DNA of 64,000 nucleotides from contig JAQGDQ010000030.1 of NCBI GenBank assembly GCA_030141605.1, forward strand, positions 541,171 through 605,170, in the 5' to 3' direction. Shown piece by piece: positions 1-11,400 of this stretch. The notes below the pieces were generated by a model. It was given only the letters and a program-made list of their open reading frames with translations. It ran no database searches and was not told the origin of the DNA. Source of the stretch: Tubiluchus corallicola. Taxonomy: Eukaryota; Priapulida; Priapulimorpha; Priapulimorphida; Tubiluchidae. The first letter of the stretch is position 1, and each line of letters starts with the position of its first letter. The position numbers and the translations under genes are program-made.

Positions 1-434
1 TCATTAATTATTAGATCAGAACAGCTGTTCACATCATCCTTAATCTATGGAATTAGTAAATTAGTAATTACTGTACAGTTCATGGGTGTTTCTATAAAAT
101 CCACTTGTTCAGGTGTACTTTTAAATGAGTGGTAAATGTAAGGAAAATATAACAATAATTACCTAACTCTTTAGGTTGCCCACTCAAACTATGTGTATGC
201 CCGCTAATTGTGACAAATGGGTTTGGTTAAAGTGACACAGGAATGGGGCTAAAATGGGTTCAATACTTGTACAGTAAATAATGAGTTTAATAATAGGTTC
301 AATGGCTTAACTATAATTCATGATGTATTGGCCATTCTTGTATTAGTTGTCATAATTAGATCTACTGAGATTTCCCGGGAACAAATCTTTCACAAACTAT
401 GCTTGAACAAAAGAATTATGATACCACTACATAC

Positions 435-1232
435 TTCAGCAACTCATTGACATTGTGCTCCTGCCCAAGAGTCAGGCCGGCACCTGCTTCCACAAGTTTG
501 CTTAAATTATTTATCTCTAACTTCAGAGCTTGGACAGTTTCCTTAGCTTTGACTTCTTTCTCATGAGCTGCATCAACCATTTTCCATGCTTTCTCGATCT
601 CCTGCTTTAGAGCCGAGATGGTAGCTTGATCTTCTTGACTTAGCTTGAGTGCTGTTTGAACCTAATAAAAAAAAGCATTCAAATTTATTTAAAAGCACCA
701 CCCTATAATGCTTCCCTTTTCTTTGCTATATGGCATCACATTATGTAAACTACACTGTTGCTTGCACTGTATTGCCACCTATTCAAATTTCAGCAATAAC
801 TTTCAATATTTTTTGCTAAATAACATTAAATAAATAATGATACTTGAATTTCTTAATAATTATAAAACAGTAAATAAGCACAGCTAAAGAAAATAATTAA
901 GCTTGTATAGCACTCTCTGTACTTATAATTTCATGGCTACATCAATATAAAGTAAACTATATTTACCTTTGTCGCATTGGACACTATTTCCGCATTTAGT
1001 TCTCGGCATCTCTGCATTAACCGTTGCTCACTATCATGTGATTTCACTAAAGCTTTGTGCAACTTCTCGTATTCTTTTTGAAACTTTTCTAAAGATTTGT
1101 CACCAGTTAGTTCCAAAATTGTTTCCTGAAATAGTCTCAATATGAAACATGTACGTTGACTTAGCTAGTATATATATATATATATATATATATATCATAT
1201 ATTATGTTATCTGTGCATAAATATAATATATA

Positions 1233-1280
<48 letters not shown>

Positions 1281-1653
1281 CCATCACTAACTGAAGTTTG
1301 ATAACTGATCATTTTATTGGGAATTAATTTGGGATAGGAGCAAACCGATAGCAAAAGCACTATTCAACAACAAATTGCACCTATTATTATAATAAATTTT
1401 TATAATGTGTTTTAATTACAAGGTATACCAGATAAAAATTTTTTAAACGAATTATTTACATAAGTAAAATAAGGTTAATTAATATAACTATATACTCGTG
1501 CAGTTAACTTGTGCAGTATTAGTTGCTGGGTTGACAACAGGGAACTATGATAACAACGAAACTCAAAACTCAGATGAGTTTACTTCATACTTGAAATTCT
1601 TTTTCAAGAGCTTCAAAAGTGTCATCATCAAATTGCTTTTTTTCTTCAGTCAT
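435..1653 (-). CDS. CFAP58: Cilia- and flagella-associated protein 58 (5' part, three coding exons)
   Basis: Coding exons on the minus strand are 1653-1591, 1125-967 and 661-435, each bounded by GT/AG sites, with phases 0, 0 and 2. The gene continues past the left edge. The predicted start is MTEEKKQFDDDTFEALEKEF, followed by ETILELTGDKSLEKF, CRELNAEIVSNATKV, EIEKAWKMVDAAHEKE and AGAGLTLGQEHNVNELLK. These match from memory the N-terminus of CFAP58 (CCDC147), which has GDKSLEKF, CRELNAEIVVNSAKV and IEKAWKMVD. The part seen (149 complete codons) is charged and heptad-like, as expected of this coiled-coil axonemal protein, which is needed for cilia and sperm flagella in other animals. The ATG at 1653-1651 is chosen because it aligns with the family N-terminus. 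An X-box lies about 175 bp upstream. Sequence identity is clear; function is inferred from the family. Confidence 0.93.
1167..1278. repeat. (AT)n microsatellite pair in CFAP58 intron 1
   Basis: Two long TA/AT dinucleotide runs (about 1167-1195 and 1237-1278) are separated by an AT-rich spacer that itself contains shorter AT runs. They lie between CFAP58 coding exons 1 and 2. Confidence 0.9.
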
Positions 1654-1826
1654 TGTTAAAACTGCTCTTTTTCTCTTAGCTGGTTTTAACACAATTTACT
1701 TTCAAACACTACAGTAACAACTTTTACAGCAAATCACTGCAAGTCACTGGCATTTTTAGTTTTCTGTTTAGCCCCTTCTGCCTCACTGTTGTTTCGAGTA
1801 TGTTGTTTCGAGGGACGCAGACGGCA

Positions 1827-1841
1827 GTTTCCAATAGCAAC
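1827..1841 (+). promoter_or_regulatory. Candidate RFX X-box in the CFAP58 promoter
   Basis: GTTTCC-AAT-AGCAAC matches the X-box consensus RYYNYY-N(1-3)-RRNRAC at every constrained position. It lies about 175 bp upstream of the CFAP58 start codon. RFX factors drive ciliary genes in animals through such sites at this distance, so the position fits. The motif is degenerate and can occur by chance, so this is a candidate only. Confidence 0.5.
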
Positions 1842-1859
1842 GTAGCATCGTACGCGATA

Positions 1860-4780
1860 ATTAACGAAAATTAAATTTAAAAAAAATTAGCAGCTTGATT
1901 TTATGTACTGCTAAGAGTTGACGGTGAAATTAATTTGAGCTCTTTTTTATAAAAAGAATGTGCAGAAATTAAATATAATTAAAAATATATACATTCACAA
2001 CGTTTCTCATAACTCGAAAATCGTGAAAGTGCGCATTACAAAAAAACCGTTTGTTTCGAAGGAAGGCTTCGCATATTGTGATATATTTTACTGGTTGTAA
2101 ACGGATTCCCTAAAAATTATAAGACTACCGCACAGTCGTTATAATTATTCCCTATCAAGATTATGAATGGTGTCGTAATTAAATAATGTCATTTTGACAA
2201 CAAAGACATGGTATGGATTTGTCTGAGAAGAAATTTTCACTGTGCTCTTACTTAGATTTTCATTAAGCCATTTCACTGTTTTTATATTGCTTTTTCTTAC
2301 TAATATTAGTTTAAAGTCAGTTTACATAATAAGGAACAGTAGTTGTGTGTGCTGCCAATTAATTTTATCTGTTCATAAATTGTTCATGAATCTGAACGCC
2401 ATCGACTGTTCATCTGTGTTATATAAATAAGATTACGACTGTCATAATTATAATTAATAAAGCAGTTTTTGCAAATCTTGTCAAAGTACTCCGTGAAATT
2501 AGTTGCTAAGGAGATGCGTAAAAATTACAAGTAGACTTAGTTAGCTAGCGTGAATGCAAAAAGTCTGATGCAATATTGATTGTTATCCATGTCTACCACT
2601 CACACACAGAGCCACACAACCAAAGGTACAGCAGCATATTTTAGTTTTTTCCTTTTGAATCAGACAAGTGTACCCCGTTTGCTCAGGCTGAAAACTGTCA
2701 TTAGATAAAGTGCAGGATACCTGCTCTGTCATGTTGCTTCATGTCTGGTTTTGTTAATCATACCCAAGAATCCACTGTTCTTTTACAATTTTGTCCTTTG
2801 AAAAACAAAAAATGATCATTCTTTGTCAGCAGCATTATCTGAGTGACACAAGACAAGCTGACACTCTGGCAGTGAGACATTTAAAAAGCAGGAATGATCA
2901 GAAAACAGAAGATATAACCACGCTGCCATAATAAAGGAACACAACATGAGATATCAGCGATGTGCTTTGAATTATGTGTGGATAAAACTATGATTTGAGC
3001 TTAACATCTAAAATGTATTTGATGCTGCTTTAACTTTATATGCAATTATGAATATATACTTTAATATATCACGTTGTCATGGTCAGGGACACGATCATAC
3101 TATCTTTGGTAGGCTCTGATCAGAGGTGCTTCCTGATTGTCTAACATTGGGAGCCGGACACGTAAAATAATCAGGACACACTTAACTCACTAACTTTGTA
3201 CAAAAAGTAGATTTAATATACCTAATTAATGCTGAATTTCACTTTCAGTTATTTTTCTGAATTACATTTAAGTGTATTTAAGGTCACTTTCTTTGTTTTC
3301 TATTGCAAAAGGGTAATAAATTTCCAATTCATAAAATGCAAAAGATGCAATATTTAGTCAGAGCAATGCCAAAGTCATAGCAGTTGTTTGTGCCATAAAA
3401 ATTAACTGCAGTTTATATTTTGATCAACGCCTGCAACAACATTACAGACCATATTTAGTAAAACCAGACTTAAAAGAGTTTCGACATACTATTTAAAAAT
3501 CAATTATGTTAACTTATATTTTTGTGATTCGTGAATTTAGTTAACAGGAGACTTGAAAAAGTATGTCTGAGTAGTTGTAATTCCCACCTGTTGCTCTAGT
3601 TTATTTCATTTTGGAACAGTAAAGCAGCGTCTTGTAACTAGTAGTTACCACATAGTTGCAGCACACAGCATGGTTTAGCTAGTAATTTGTGCAGACATAC
3701 ACTAACATTTTTCTTTTAAAAAAACTGCATCTAGGTTGCTTTATATTTTTTAGGGAGTGTATGTTCTGTCTAATTCTCTTGTTAAACAATTTATTAATTT
3801 CATTAACTGCTGTTTCAAAATAAATAAATATCAAGTACATAGACAAGAAAAATATAGAGAAAGGGTGGCGAAAGAAACCATTATAGGTTGACAAATCAGC
3901 CATTTTTCTAGTTAAAGTCAACAGCACTTCTAGCTATAAATGGCAAAATAAATGGCTATCAACCTGAAAAGATGTATTGCTAAAATCATAGCAAGCTAAC
4001 AAATCATACTAGTTTTAAGTAAAGCGTGTTGTTTCTTGTGTTCTTACAAGTAGTGCGTTTAAACACTTGCAATGTTTTTAACTCAATCCTAGATGACAGA
4101 TAAAAAATTACTCGGTCATCACAGCAGCATCAATTTTCCCAATGCACAATCTACGCCATGTTGTTAGAAGCTACAGCAGGACAATGCACACAAGCGAGCT
4201 ATGTCTTATGCACACCATGGCAGCCTATTGTTCCTGTTAAGCTGTGGCCTGCTACTGTGTGTATGTCATTAGCGCACAAAAAATTCATGTTCAACTTTGC
4301 ATAAATAACATGTTCCGGTTGGATATTCCCTTAGCCATTTGAAGTTGTTGGCTGTTTTTGTTCAAGTGCTCAGATAATTTATTTAACGATTGGCCATCCC
4401 TGGCCAAGGGTCTGTTGTAACAACAGCATTTCGTGATATGGGACTGTTGTATCTAGGGTGAACATGACCTTAATAATACTACTGACTGCTTTTAAGAACA
4501 TTAGCAAGGCGTAAATGAGGGGGAAAGAATTTTTTCTCAGCTATTCCGAAAGCTCCTTTAGCTGTCAAATGCAGGATGTGATTTATGACCGTCCCTTTGC
4601 CTTTGACTAAGGTGGCACTGAACGGTATTCCTCCACATTTCCTAGCTGCAAAGGTTTTGATCAGCTCGTTGTTTCTCCCAAATTGGGCCTTGTGTTTTCG
4701 AAAATCAGTCTTTATAGTAACAGTAATATTAATTAGCAACTTAGTATTTGAATATTTTTAATGCTTAAGTTTTTTCCTTG
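1860..4780. other. Intergenic DNA between CFAP58 and CUEDC2
   Basis: About 2.9 kb between the two divergent genes. No conserved ORF or RNA gene is visible. An 86-codon minus-strand ORF at 4479-4739 contains GKGTVINHILHL and FFPPHLRLANVL. It reads more protein-like than its surroundings but matches nothing I recognise and may be transposase debris. Any 5' non-coding exon of CUEDC2 would have to lie here. Confidence 0.5.
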
Positions 4781-4783
4781 CAG
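4781..4783 (+). promoter_or_regulatory. 3' splice acceptor 24 nt before the CUEDC2 start codon
   Basis: A T-rich tract ending in CAG (4781-4783) precedes the ATG at 4808 by 24 nt. It is a strong acceptor in the 5' UTR, used either for a 5'-UTR intron or for a trans-spliced leader. No donor exon is identified upstream. Confidence 0.55.
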
Positions 4784-4807
4784 GCTTGCAGTTACTTAGT
4801 GAACAAC

Positions 4808-7186
4808 ATGACCGAAGTTCAAAAGGAAAAGTGGGAAATTCGTATTGCTCAAGCACTTTCATGTTTTATTGAGAAAAATATTGATAAAGATTTAGTAAGG
4901 TAAGCCTGCTATAAGTCTATGAATATATGTATAATTTATGCTACAGTCTTTGGCAAAAGTTAGAACCTGTTGGTCAAAGGATTCGACCCGAAATAGGTCT
5001 GGATGTTGTCCTTGTTCTTGTATTTCTTGTTGGGGATGACTTTTTGAAAAAAAGCCCAAGGCTCTAGGGATTTGCAATGGTTGTCATGAAACTTCACTTA
5101 AATACACTAAAATGATTCTGCATCAACTGGCAGAGTTGGTACGCCATTTTGAATTCAAGATGTGGCAGTAACATAATTTTCAATAAAAGAAAGGCCAAGC
5201 TCTGATTTGAAGTGGGTCGTTAGGAAACTTTATAAGAATGCACTAGTGCAAGTTCTGCATGGTTTGACGGAGTCACAGTTTTGTTTGCCATCTTGAATTC
5301 GAGATTGCCACCCGAGTTTTTAAAAAAATCTAAAAATGTAACTTGGAATGGTGAGCTGACAAGCCACTGGCACAACAGTGTCTAGTTTTTTCCTGGTGTG
5401 TTTAACTGTTTTGAGGTCAAATGTCTATCAACTCTTATATGTTTTTAGAATTATGCCTCCCCAATGTCCTATATAGACTTAATGGTCATATGATGATGAT
5501 AAAGCTTTTTAAATTCACAATGGATCATCATGAAAATTTACAGGAATATACTAGAAGGAACCCATATCGATCAATGGAATCAGATTATTTCCGATCCTCC
5601 ATTTTTAATTCAAGATGGTAGCGATAACGTTATCTTTGGAAAAGCCCTAAGACCAGGAGTGTACAAATTGCGGCCCGCGGGTCACTTGCAGCCAGCTGAG
5701 AGAATTTGTGCGGCCCGCGAAAAGATTTGTCAACCTAATGAAAGTGCGGCCCGGGCGATTAATTGAATGTACCCAGCTGAAGTCCGTGCCACGATCCCAA
5801 AGATAGTGCGGGTAGTTTTTTCTACTAGATCGGATGCCATTAACCCTTACAAGACAGTTGTAGCTTAATGTCACTGTACTACACAGACTGTGTGATACAC
5901 ATTACTAATATGCATTGTAATGAAATTACCACTATCTGTCCTGAAAGTAGAAATATATGGTTTGTAATATAAATTTTAATAACTTCTAAAATAGCTTCTT
6001 GAGTGCAGTAGTAATGTACGCAGGTCGGATGCAAAAAAAATGATTATTAGGCCTTTCTGTACTTGGCTCCTTGATCAAACTGCCTGTGGCCCGCAGGAAT
6101 TACGGCAAAGTTTAATGTGGCCCAGCTAGTCAGATAATTTGCACACCCCTGCCCTAAGACTGTGCCAATTTGCAGTGGATTAGAAATATACTAGAATGAA
6201 TTCCATATCGATGGACGAGTCGTATTTTTTGATCTGCCATTTTTATTTAAAAATGGTGTTAATAACACAAAGGTTCGTAATGAAACATTATAGGAATATA
6301 CTATAATGTATTCTAGATTGATTGACTTAGTCTGATTTTCAGTTTTGCTATCTTGATTCAGGATGGCAGTATTGGCATCATTTTCTAATATAGGACTTTG
6401 AGTTCAGTGTGTCCTTTGACCCATTGTTCGAGTCGAACTTGTTTATGTTCATATTTGTTTTAAAACTAAATAGTCACTGAGTGCTGATATATTATCGAGC
6501 TTTAGATTTTTTGCATGTATTGCTGTGCTTTTATTTCAGTGGGATAGACGACATAATCTTGAACTACATAGCTGGGATTCTGGATACTTTAGACACCAAC
6601 GAAGATGATAACTTTGACGTGGATCAGTTTGTTGAAATGTTGGATGCATACTTTCCGGGCTTTGCTCAACTAGACAAGTAAGATCAGTTGGCAAAATTTT
6701 CTTGTTTCTTTGATTTATGAAGTTATGAAGAAAATAAATTGTTATGAGCAAACTCCCTAACATAGCAGCTCCATCATAAATCATTCCCATGTTTTTTTGG
6801 ATGAGCCTTTTGCTTAAATTACTTTAAGTCTGGAAATAACCAATCGAGCTTTGATGCCAAACCAGTTAAGGGTTCTGGTGAGCTTCCCTTTCAGAGTATG
6901 CATTTGATCCAATTTTGAGAATTGTGCATGTTTACACTTTTTAAATGCAATTTCTACCTTGCAAACCATGCATTGAATTACAAATAAAAAGCCACAATGT
7001 AATAAGCTGTATAAATGCAATAATAAAAAATAGCATACAATAATATTAAGAAAAATCTATATGTGGACACAGAGACACACTAGCAACTGTAATTTTGTTC
7101 CTAGGGCAGATTGGCCATCAAAACGACAGGGTAATACCTGCCGTGATTGTCCGATGACCTCTTACTGATTCAACTAATCACTACGT

Positions 7187-7234
<48 letters not shown>

Positions 7235-8339
7235 TAATAATAATAATACAGTAGGCGCTGCTTAGTAGACTCACGGTTAATAGACTCTTTTGCTTAAATT
7301 GACTCAAAAACGCCTGGTCCTGGCCGCTTCTATTCAAATTCTATCGGTAACTGACTCGAATAACTCCGCATAATTGACTCAATATTTTTGGTTCACATGC
7401 TTCAATAAGACGCTTTCGTGAGACTAATAAGCTTTTATGACTTTTATATAATCTTAGTTCGCTTTGTCCTATAATATACGTAGAAAACAATCATGTTAAA
7501 TACAGTTTTGTGTGCAAGCAGGAACGTTTATCATATGTTAATATACTAGACTAATGGTTAACTTTGACCCCCGTCCACTGCAGTTGACCTCGTTACCCAA
7601 GAATTCCAGGAAGCTAAACATTTAATCACTTGCTTATCAGTTTATTTTTGAAGCTCTTTCCCAGAAAGTTTAATTAGTTTGCCCTTGCTGTTATGTCAGG
7701 GATGCAGGTACAGTACAATAAGTACGTCACGATAGCAAACGGGAGCTTACAGACGAGGTCTCTTGTAGGGAAATACGGTTCAACCAATAGTTCAGGCACG
7801 TATTTGTGTATCATACAACAACAGTTTTAAACGTTTTTATCATTATGAGAACTTTGTGATCCATCTTGTGAGCCAAGCACTAAGTATTTTACCAGAATTT
7901 GTGCATCATACAACAACAGATTTTCAAAGTTTTTATCATTATGAGAACTTTGTGAACCATCTTCTTCACGATAAAATGAAGCAGTCGACTTTCAAGGAAT
8001 TTTTGTAATTTTTTGCAAATAAACAGACTTGTGTGATTGTGAAAAATATAGTTTTTAATTTATCGCTAATTCACTTATATAAATTAATATTTTAAAATGT
8101 TTTTTCTAATTTTTAACTGCACTAAGAAATTTAAGCATTACTTTGTTTCTAAAATTCATTGAAAACCTTTGCAGTGCATGGTAAGCTGGTGACTCATACT
8201 TCTATATCTATACATCTGTATATATCTGTATATACATACTCATACTATACCAGTAACATTACACCCATCGGCTAATAGGTTCAATTAACTGGGTCAACGC
8301 ACTTCTGGTCCCAAATGAGTCTACTAAGCTTTGTCTACT

Positions 8340-8421
<82 letters not shown>

Positions 8422-11400
8422 TAATAATAATAAATAAACTCGATATTTTTTGCGGGATTCGTTTTTTAACTGTTTTGGTTTTATTCTGTTTCACTTGCCA
8501 TATTATGTTTATCAAAAAATAGTTTGATTTTCCGATTGGGTTTGTTTTGTTGCTATTGCGCTATCAGATAACATTGTATTTTGTCAGATTTGTTGGTATC
8601 TTGTGTGCGTCGATAGTTTCTCTCGTGATTAGTTTTTCAGTGAGAGGCCGTTGGATAATCCAGGTACTGCCTTATCATTTTAATGGCCAGTCCATTCTTG
8701 GAACAAAATCGTGTGTCCCTCTGTCTACATAGATTTTTCTTAATATTGCTGTTTGCCGTTTTTTATTATTACACTCATATATCATTGTGGCTATTTATTT
8801 GTAATTCTCTGCATAGTTTGCAATTTTTTTTTGTTTTAGTAGTGCCTTGTATTCTGGCATTTAATACAGTTACTTTGCTAATGTTATTGATTATGTAGTT
8901 ATATAACACAACTTATTTTAACAATTAAACCACCATATAAATGTTTACTTTATGCAAAACTGCAGGAAAAGAGCCCAGAAATACCGTTATTTAAAGTTTG
9001 ATGTTTGTTTTCATGTAATATATTAAGGCGAAATTAACATGCATGTAAATTCCTAGTTAGCAAACATACTAAATGAACTACTACTGTGTGTTTATTTCAG
9101 GAACAAAGTGTGCAAGTGGATGCATAGTCTTTCTGCAGAACTTTCTTCAAAATCAAATAAAACAAGTACTGGTCAGTATCTACATTTTTGTGTCTTATAT
9201 TTTTACTGATTAAAATATGTTTTTTGCTGGTGTGAAAATTATGACCATAATTTATTAATTACTTTTGAGATGCGTGCTTGTTTCTTCATTTGATTTGATT
9301 TTGTGTATTTGGCAACCAGTATAGTGTAGCCATTTTGTGCATTATTATGTTGCAGCGGAGACGAGTTTGGAATCACTATGGAGTCTAACTAGTCCAGTGT
9401 CATCACAATGTGCGACATCTGATGAGGCAAAAAGGCCAAACAGAACATGTAGTACATCTAGTGACAAAGAGAACCAAACTTTAGAAGAAAAACTGAAACA
9501 GGTGAAATAACTTTTTGTACATTCAACTTTTTTTGCCAGTTTTAGTTCATTAGTAATAGTTGTTTTTATTGAGTGAAAATATAAATTATCAAATCTGATA
9601 TTAATTTCCGGGGTCATTTAGCACCGTTATATTGAAGCTAATTCCATGCGTGTCTAGAAAATCTGCATATGCCATTGACCTAGCTGGATGTGAATGGGCC
9701 TGAACAGGAATAAACAAATTCGACTGTGAGACGGTTTTTGTATAAATCAAGAATTGTAAACAGTTCATCCTTACAATTGTAGGATTTGACTGTTTCATCT
9801 ACATCAGATTCCAAGGAGGTTTTCACTCACAAACAAGAACAGATTCTTTTGGAGATGTTTCCAGCTGCATGTTGTGCCGACGTGAAACGATGCTTGATGG
9901 TTGCCAAAGGTGATTTGGATGCAGCAACGCAACTTTTGTTGGCAGAAGCAGAGTGTGTTACAGCTCCAACGCAAGTAAGTTATTATCATTTTACTTGTGG
10001 ATGGTCAAAAATAAGATGACTGCTAATTGTTTGTAATTTCTAATCCAAAAAGTAAACTGACCATATTGTGAGAAATGAATGTAATGGAGAATAAACAACT
10101 GTTGCACATAGATAGGTCGTCAAAATTTATAGCTTGTTCGTCAAAATGATAGTGAATGTTCAAGGGTTCCTTTTGATGTAAGGTTATATTTGTTTTACTA
10201 ATGCGCAAAAATGGCAACAAGCATTTCCGTAACTATCCAGTGTTAAAAAAGAGAGCTCATTCTTCACTGATTAACTGTTAACAATTTTCTGACTCCTACG
10301 TTGAAATTCTTTTTTTAAAAGTGTAATTGTTAAGCTAATCTTATCTAGTTTGTGTTCTATTTTGAAACGTGATGACCTAGAGAAACCAGATGGCTTAGTG
10401 GTTATGGCGTCGGCCTTGTTAACCAAAGGTTCCTAGTTTAAATCCAGGCTGTCTTCCCACTTTTCACACTGCCTCTCTTTCGAGTTTGGTGTCATAGTTT
10501 AATTAGTTGTGGGTTTGTTATCATCACTTTTACAAAGTATTTTTACAACTGGGAATTTGATTTTCTCGTCTGAAGTTCTTTGTAGAAGAAGTGTGTTTTC
10601 TGTAATGTTTTAGATAAGGCAGTGGATATTCCAGTTATGCTGTAGAGCTAAACAACTTTGTTTAATGCTTTGTATAATGTTCGATACATTTAAATGTAAA
10701 ATTTAAAATGCATTAGCGTGGACTCTTGGTCACATATGTGATTTGTAATTTCTTCTTTGTCTTTCAGGCACAAAAGCCATGTGGTAAAAAGGCTCAAAAT
10801 GACTGTCAGAATGAAGATAAAAATTTGCGAGAACACATTATACAAAAGTAAGTTTGTAACTCTCGGGACAGAAGTTTAACACTGGTCCTCCAAGAAATTT
10901 TGCTAAATCTGCCCGGGGAACTGCAAAAGTTGTCTATACACCACCCGGGCCATTAAACTAAGCTTGTCATATTTACTACGTTTCCATATTAATAAAACCT
11001 TTGCTTTCTTGTCAATGTCAATGTCAATAGTTACACACTATTGTAATCTTTTCAGCATACTTTAAATTAATCTGATAGTCTAAGAAGCATCTAAATGCAA
11101 AAGACGCTGTCATTTTAATGTCATGCTTGTTGGCACATTTTAGAATTGAACCACTCTGCTTACTCGCTCACCAAACGAACCGTTTTAAAAATGCAAAAAT
11201 ACAAATGAAAACAGACTAATTAGGAATTTATTTGACTAAAATGTATATGGTTGACATTTCAATATTTTTCGCACAACATTCAACATGTAGATTGATTACT
11301 GGTTGTCAAAAACTCTGTTGTATTTGCTGCTTATGACGGTGTTGGATACAATTGCTTATCAGCCACACAGCATACATCTAGTGACATCTAATGCTCTTAC

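Noticed and set aside
3060-3180. Short similarity to 32590-32640 (CTCTGATCAGAGG region)
   Set aside because: Only about 13 bp of palindrome match clearly; not enough to define a repeat family.
8324-8522. Polyisoleucine ORFs on both strands
   Set aside because: They are translations of the (TAA)n microsatellite and have no coding meaning.
10391-10450. A functional tRNA-Asn gene
   Set aside because: A and B boxes are present, but the acceptor and anticodon stems do not pair properly, so a SINE head or tRNA pseudogene is more likely.
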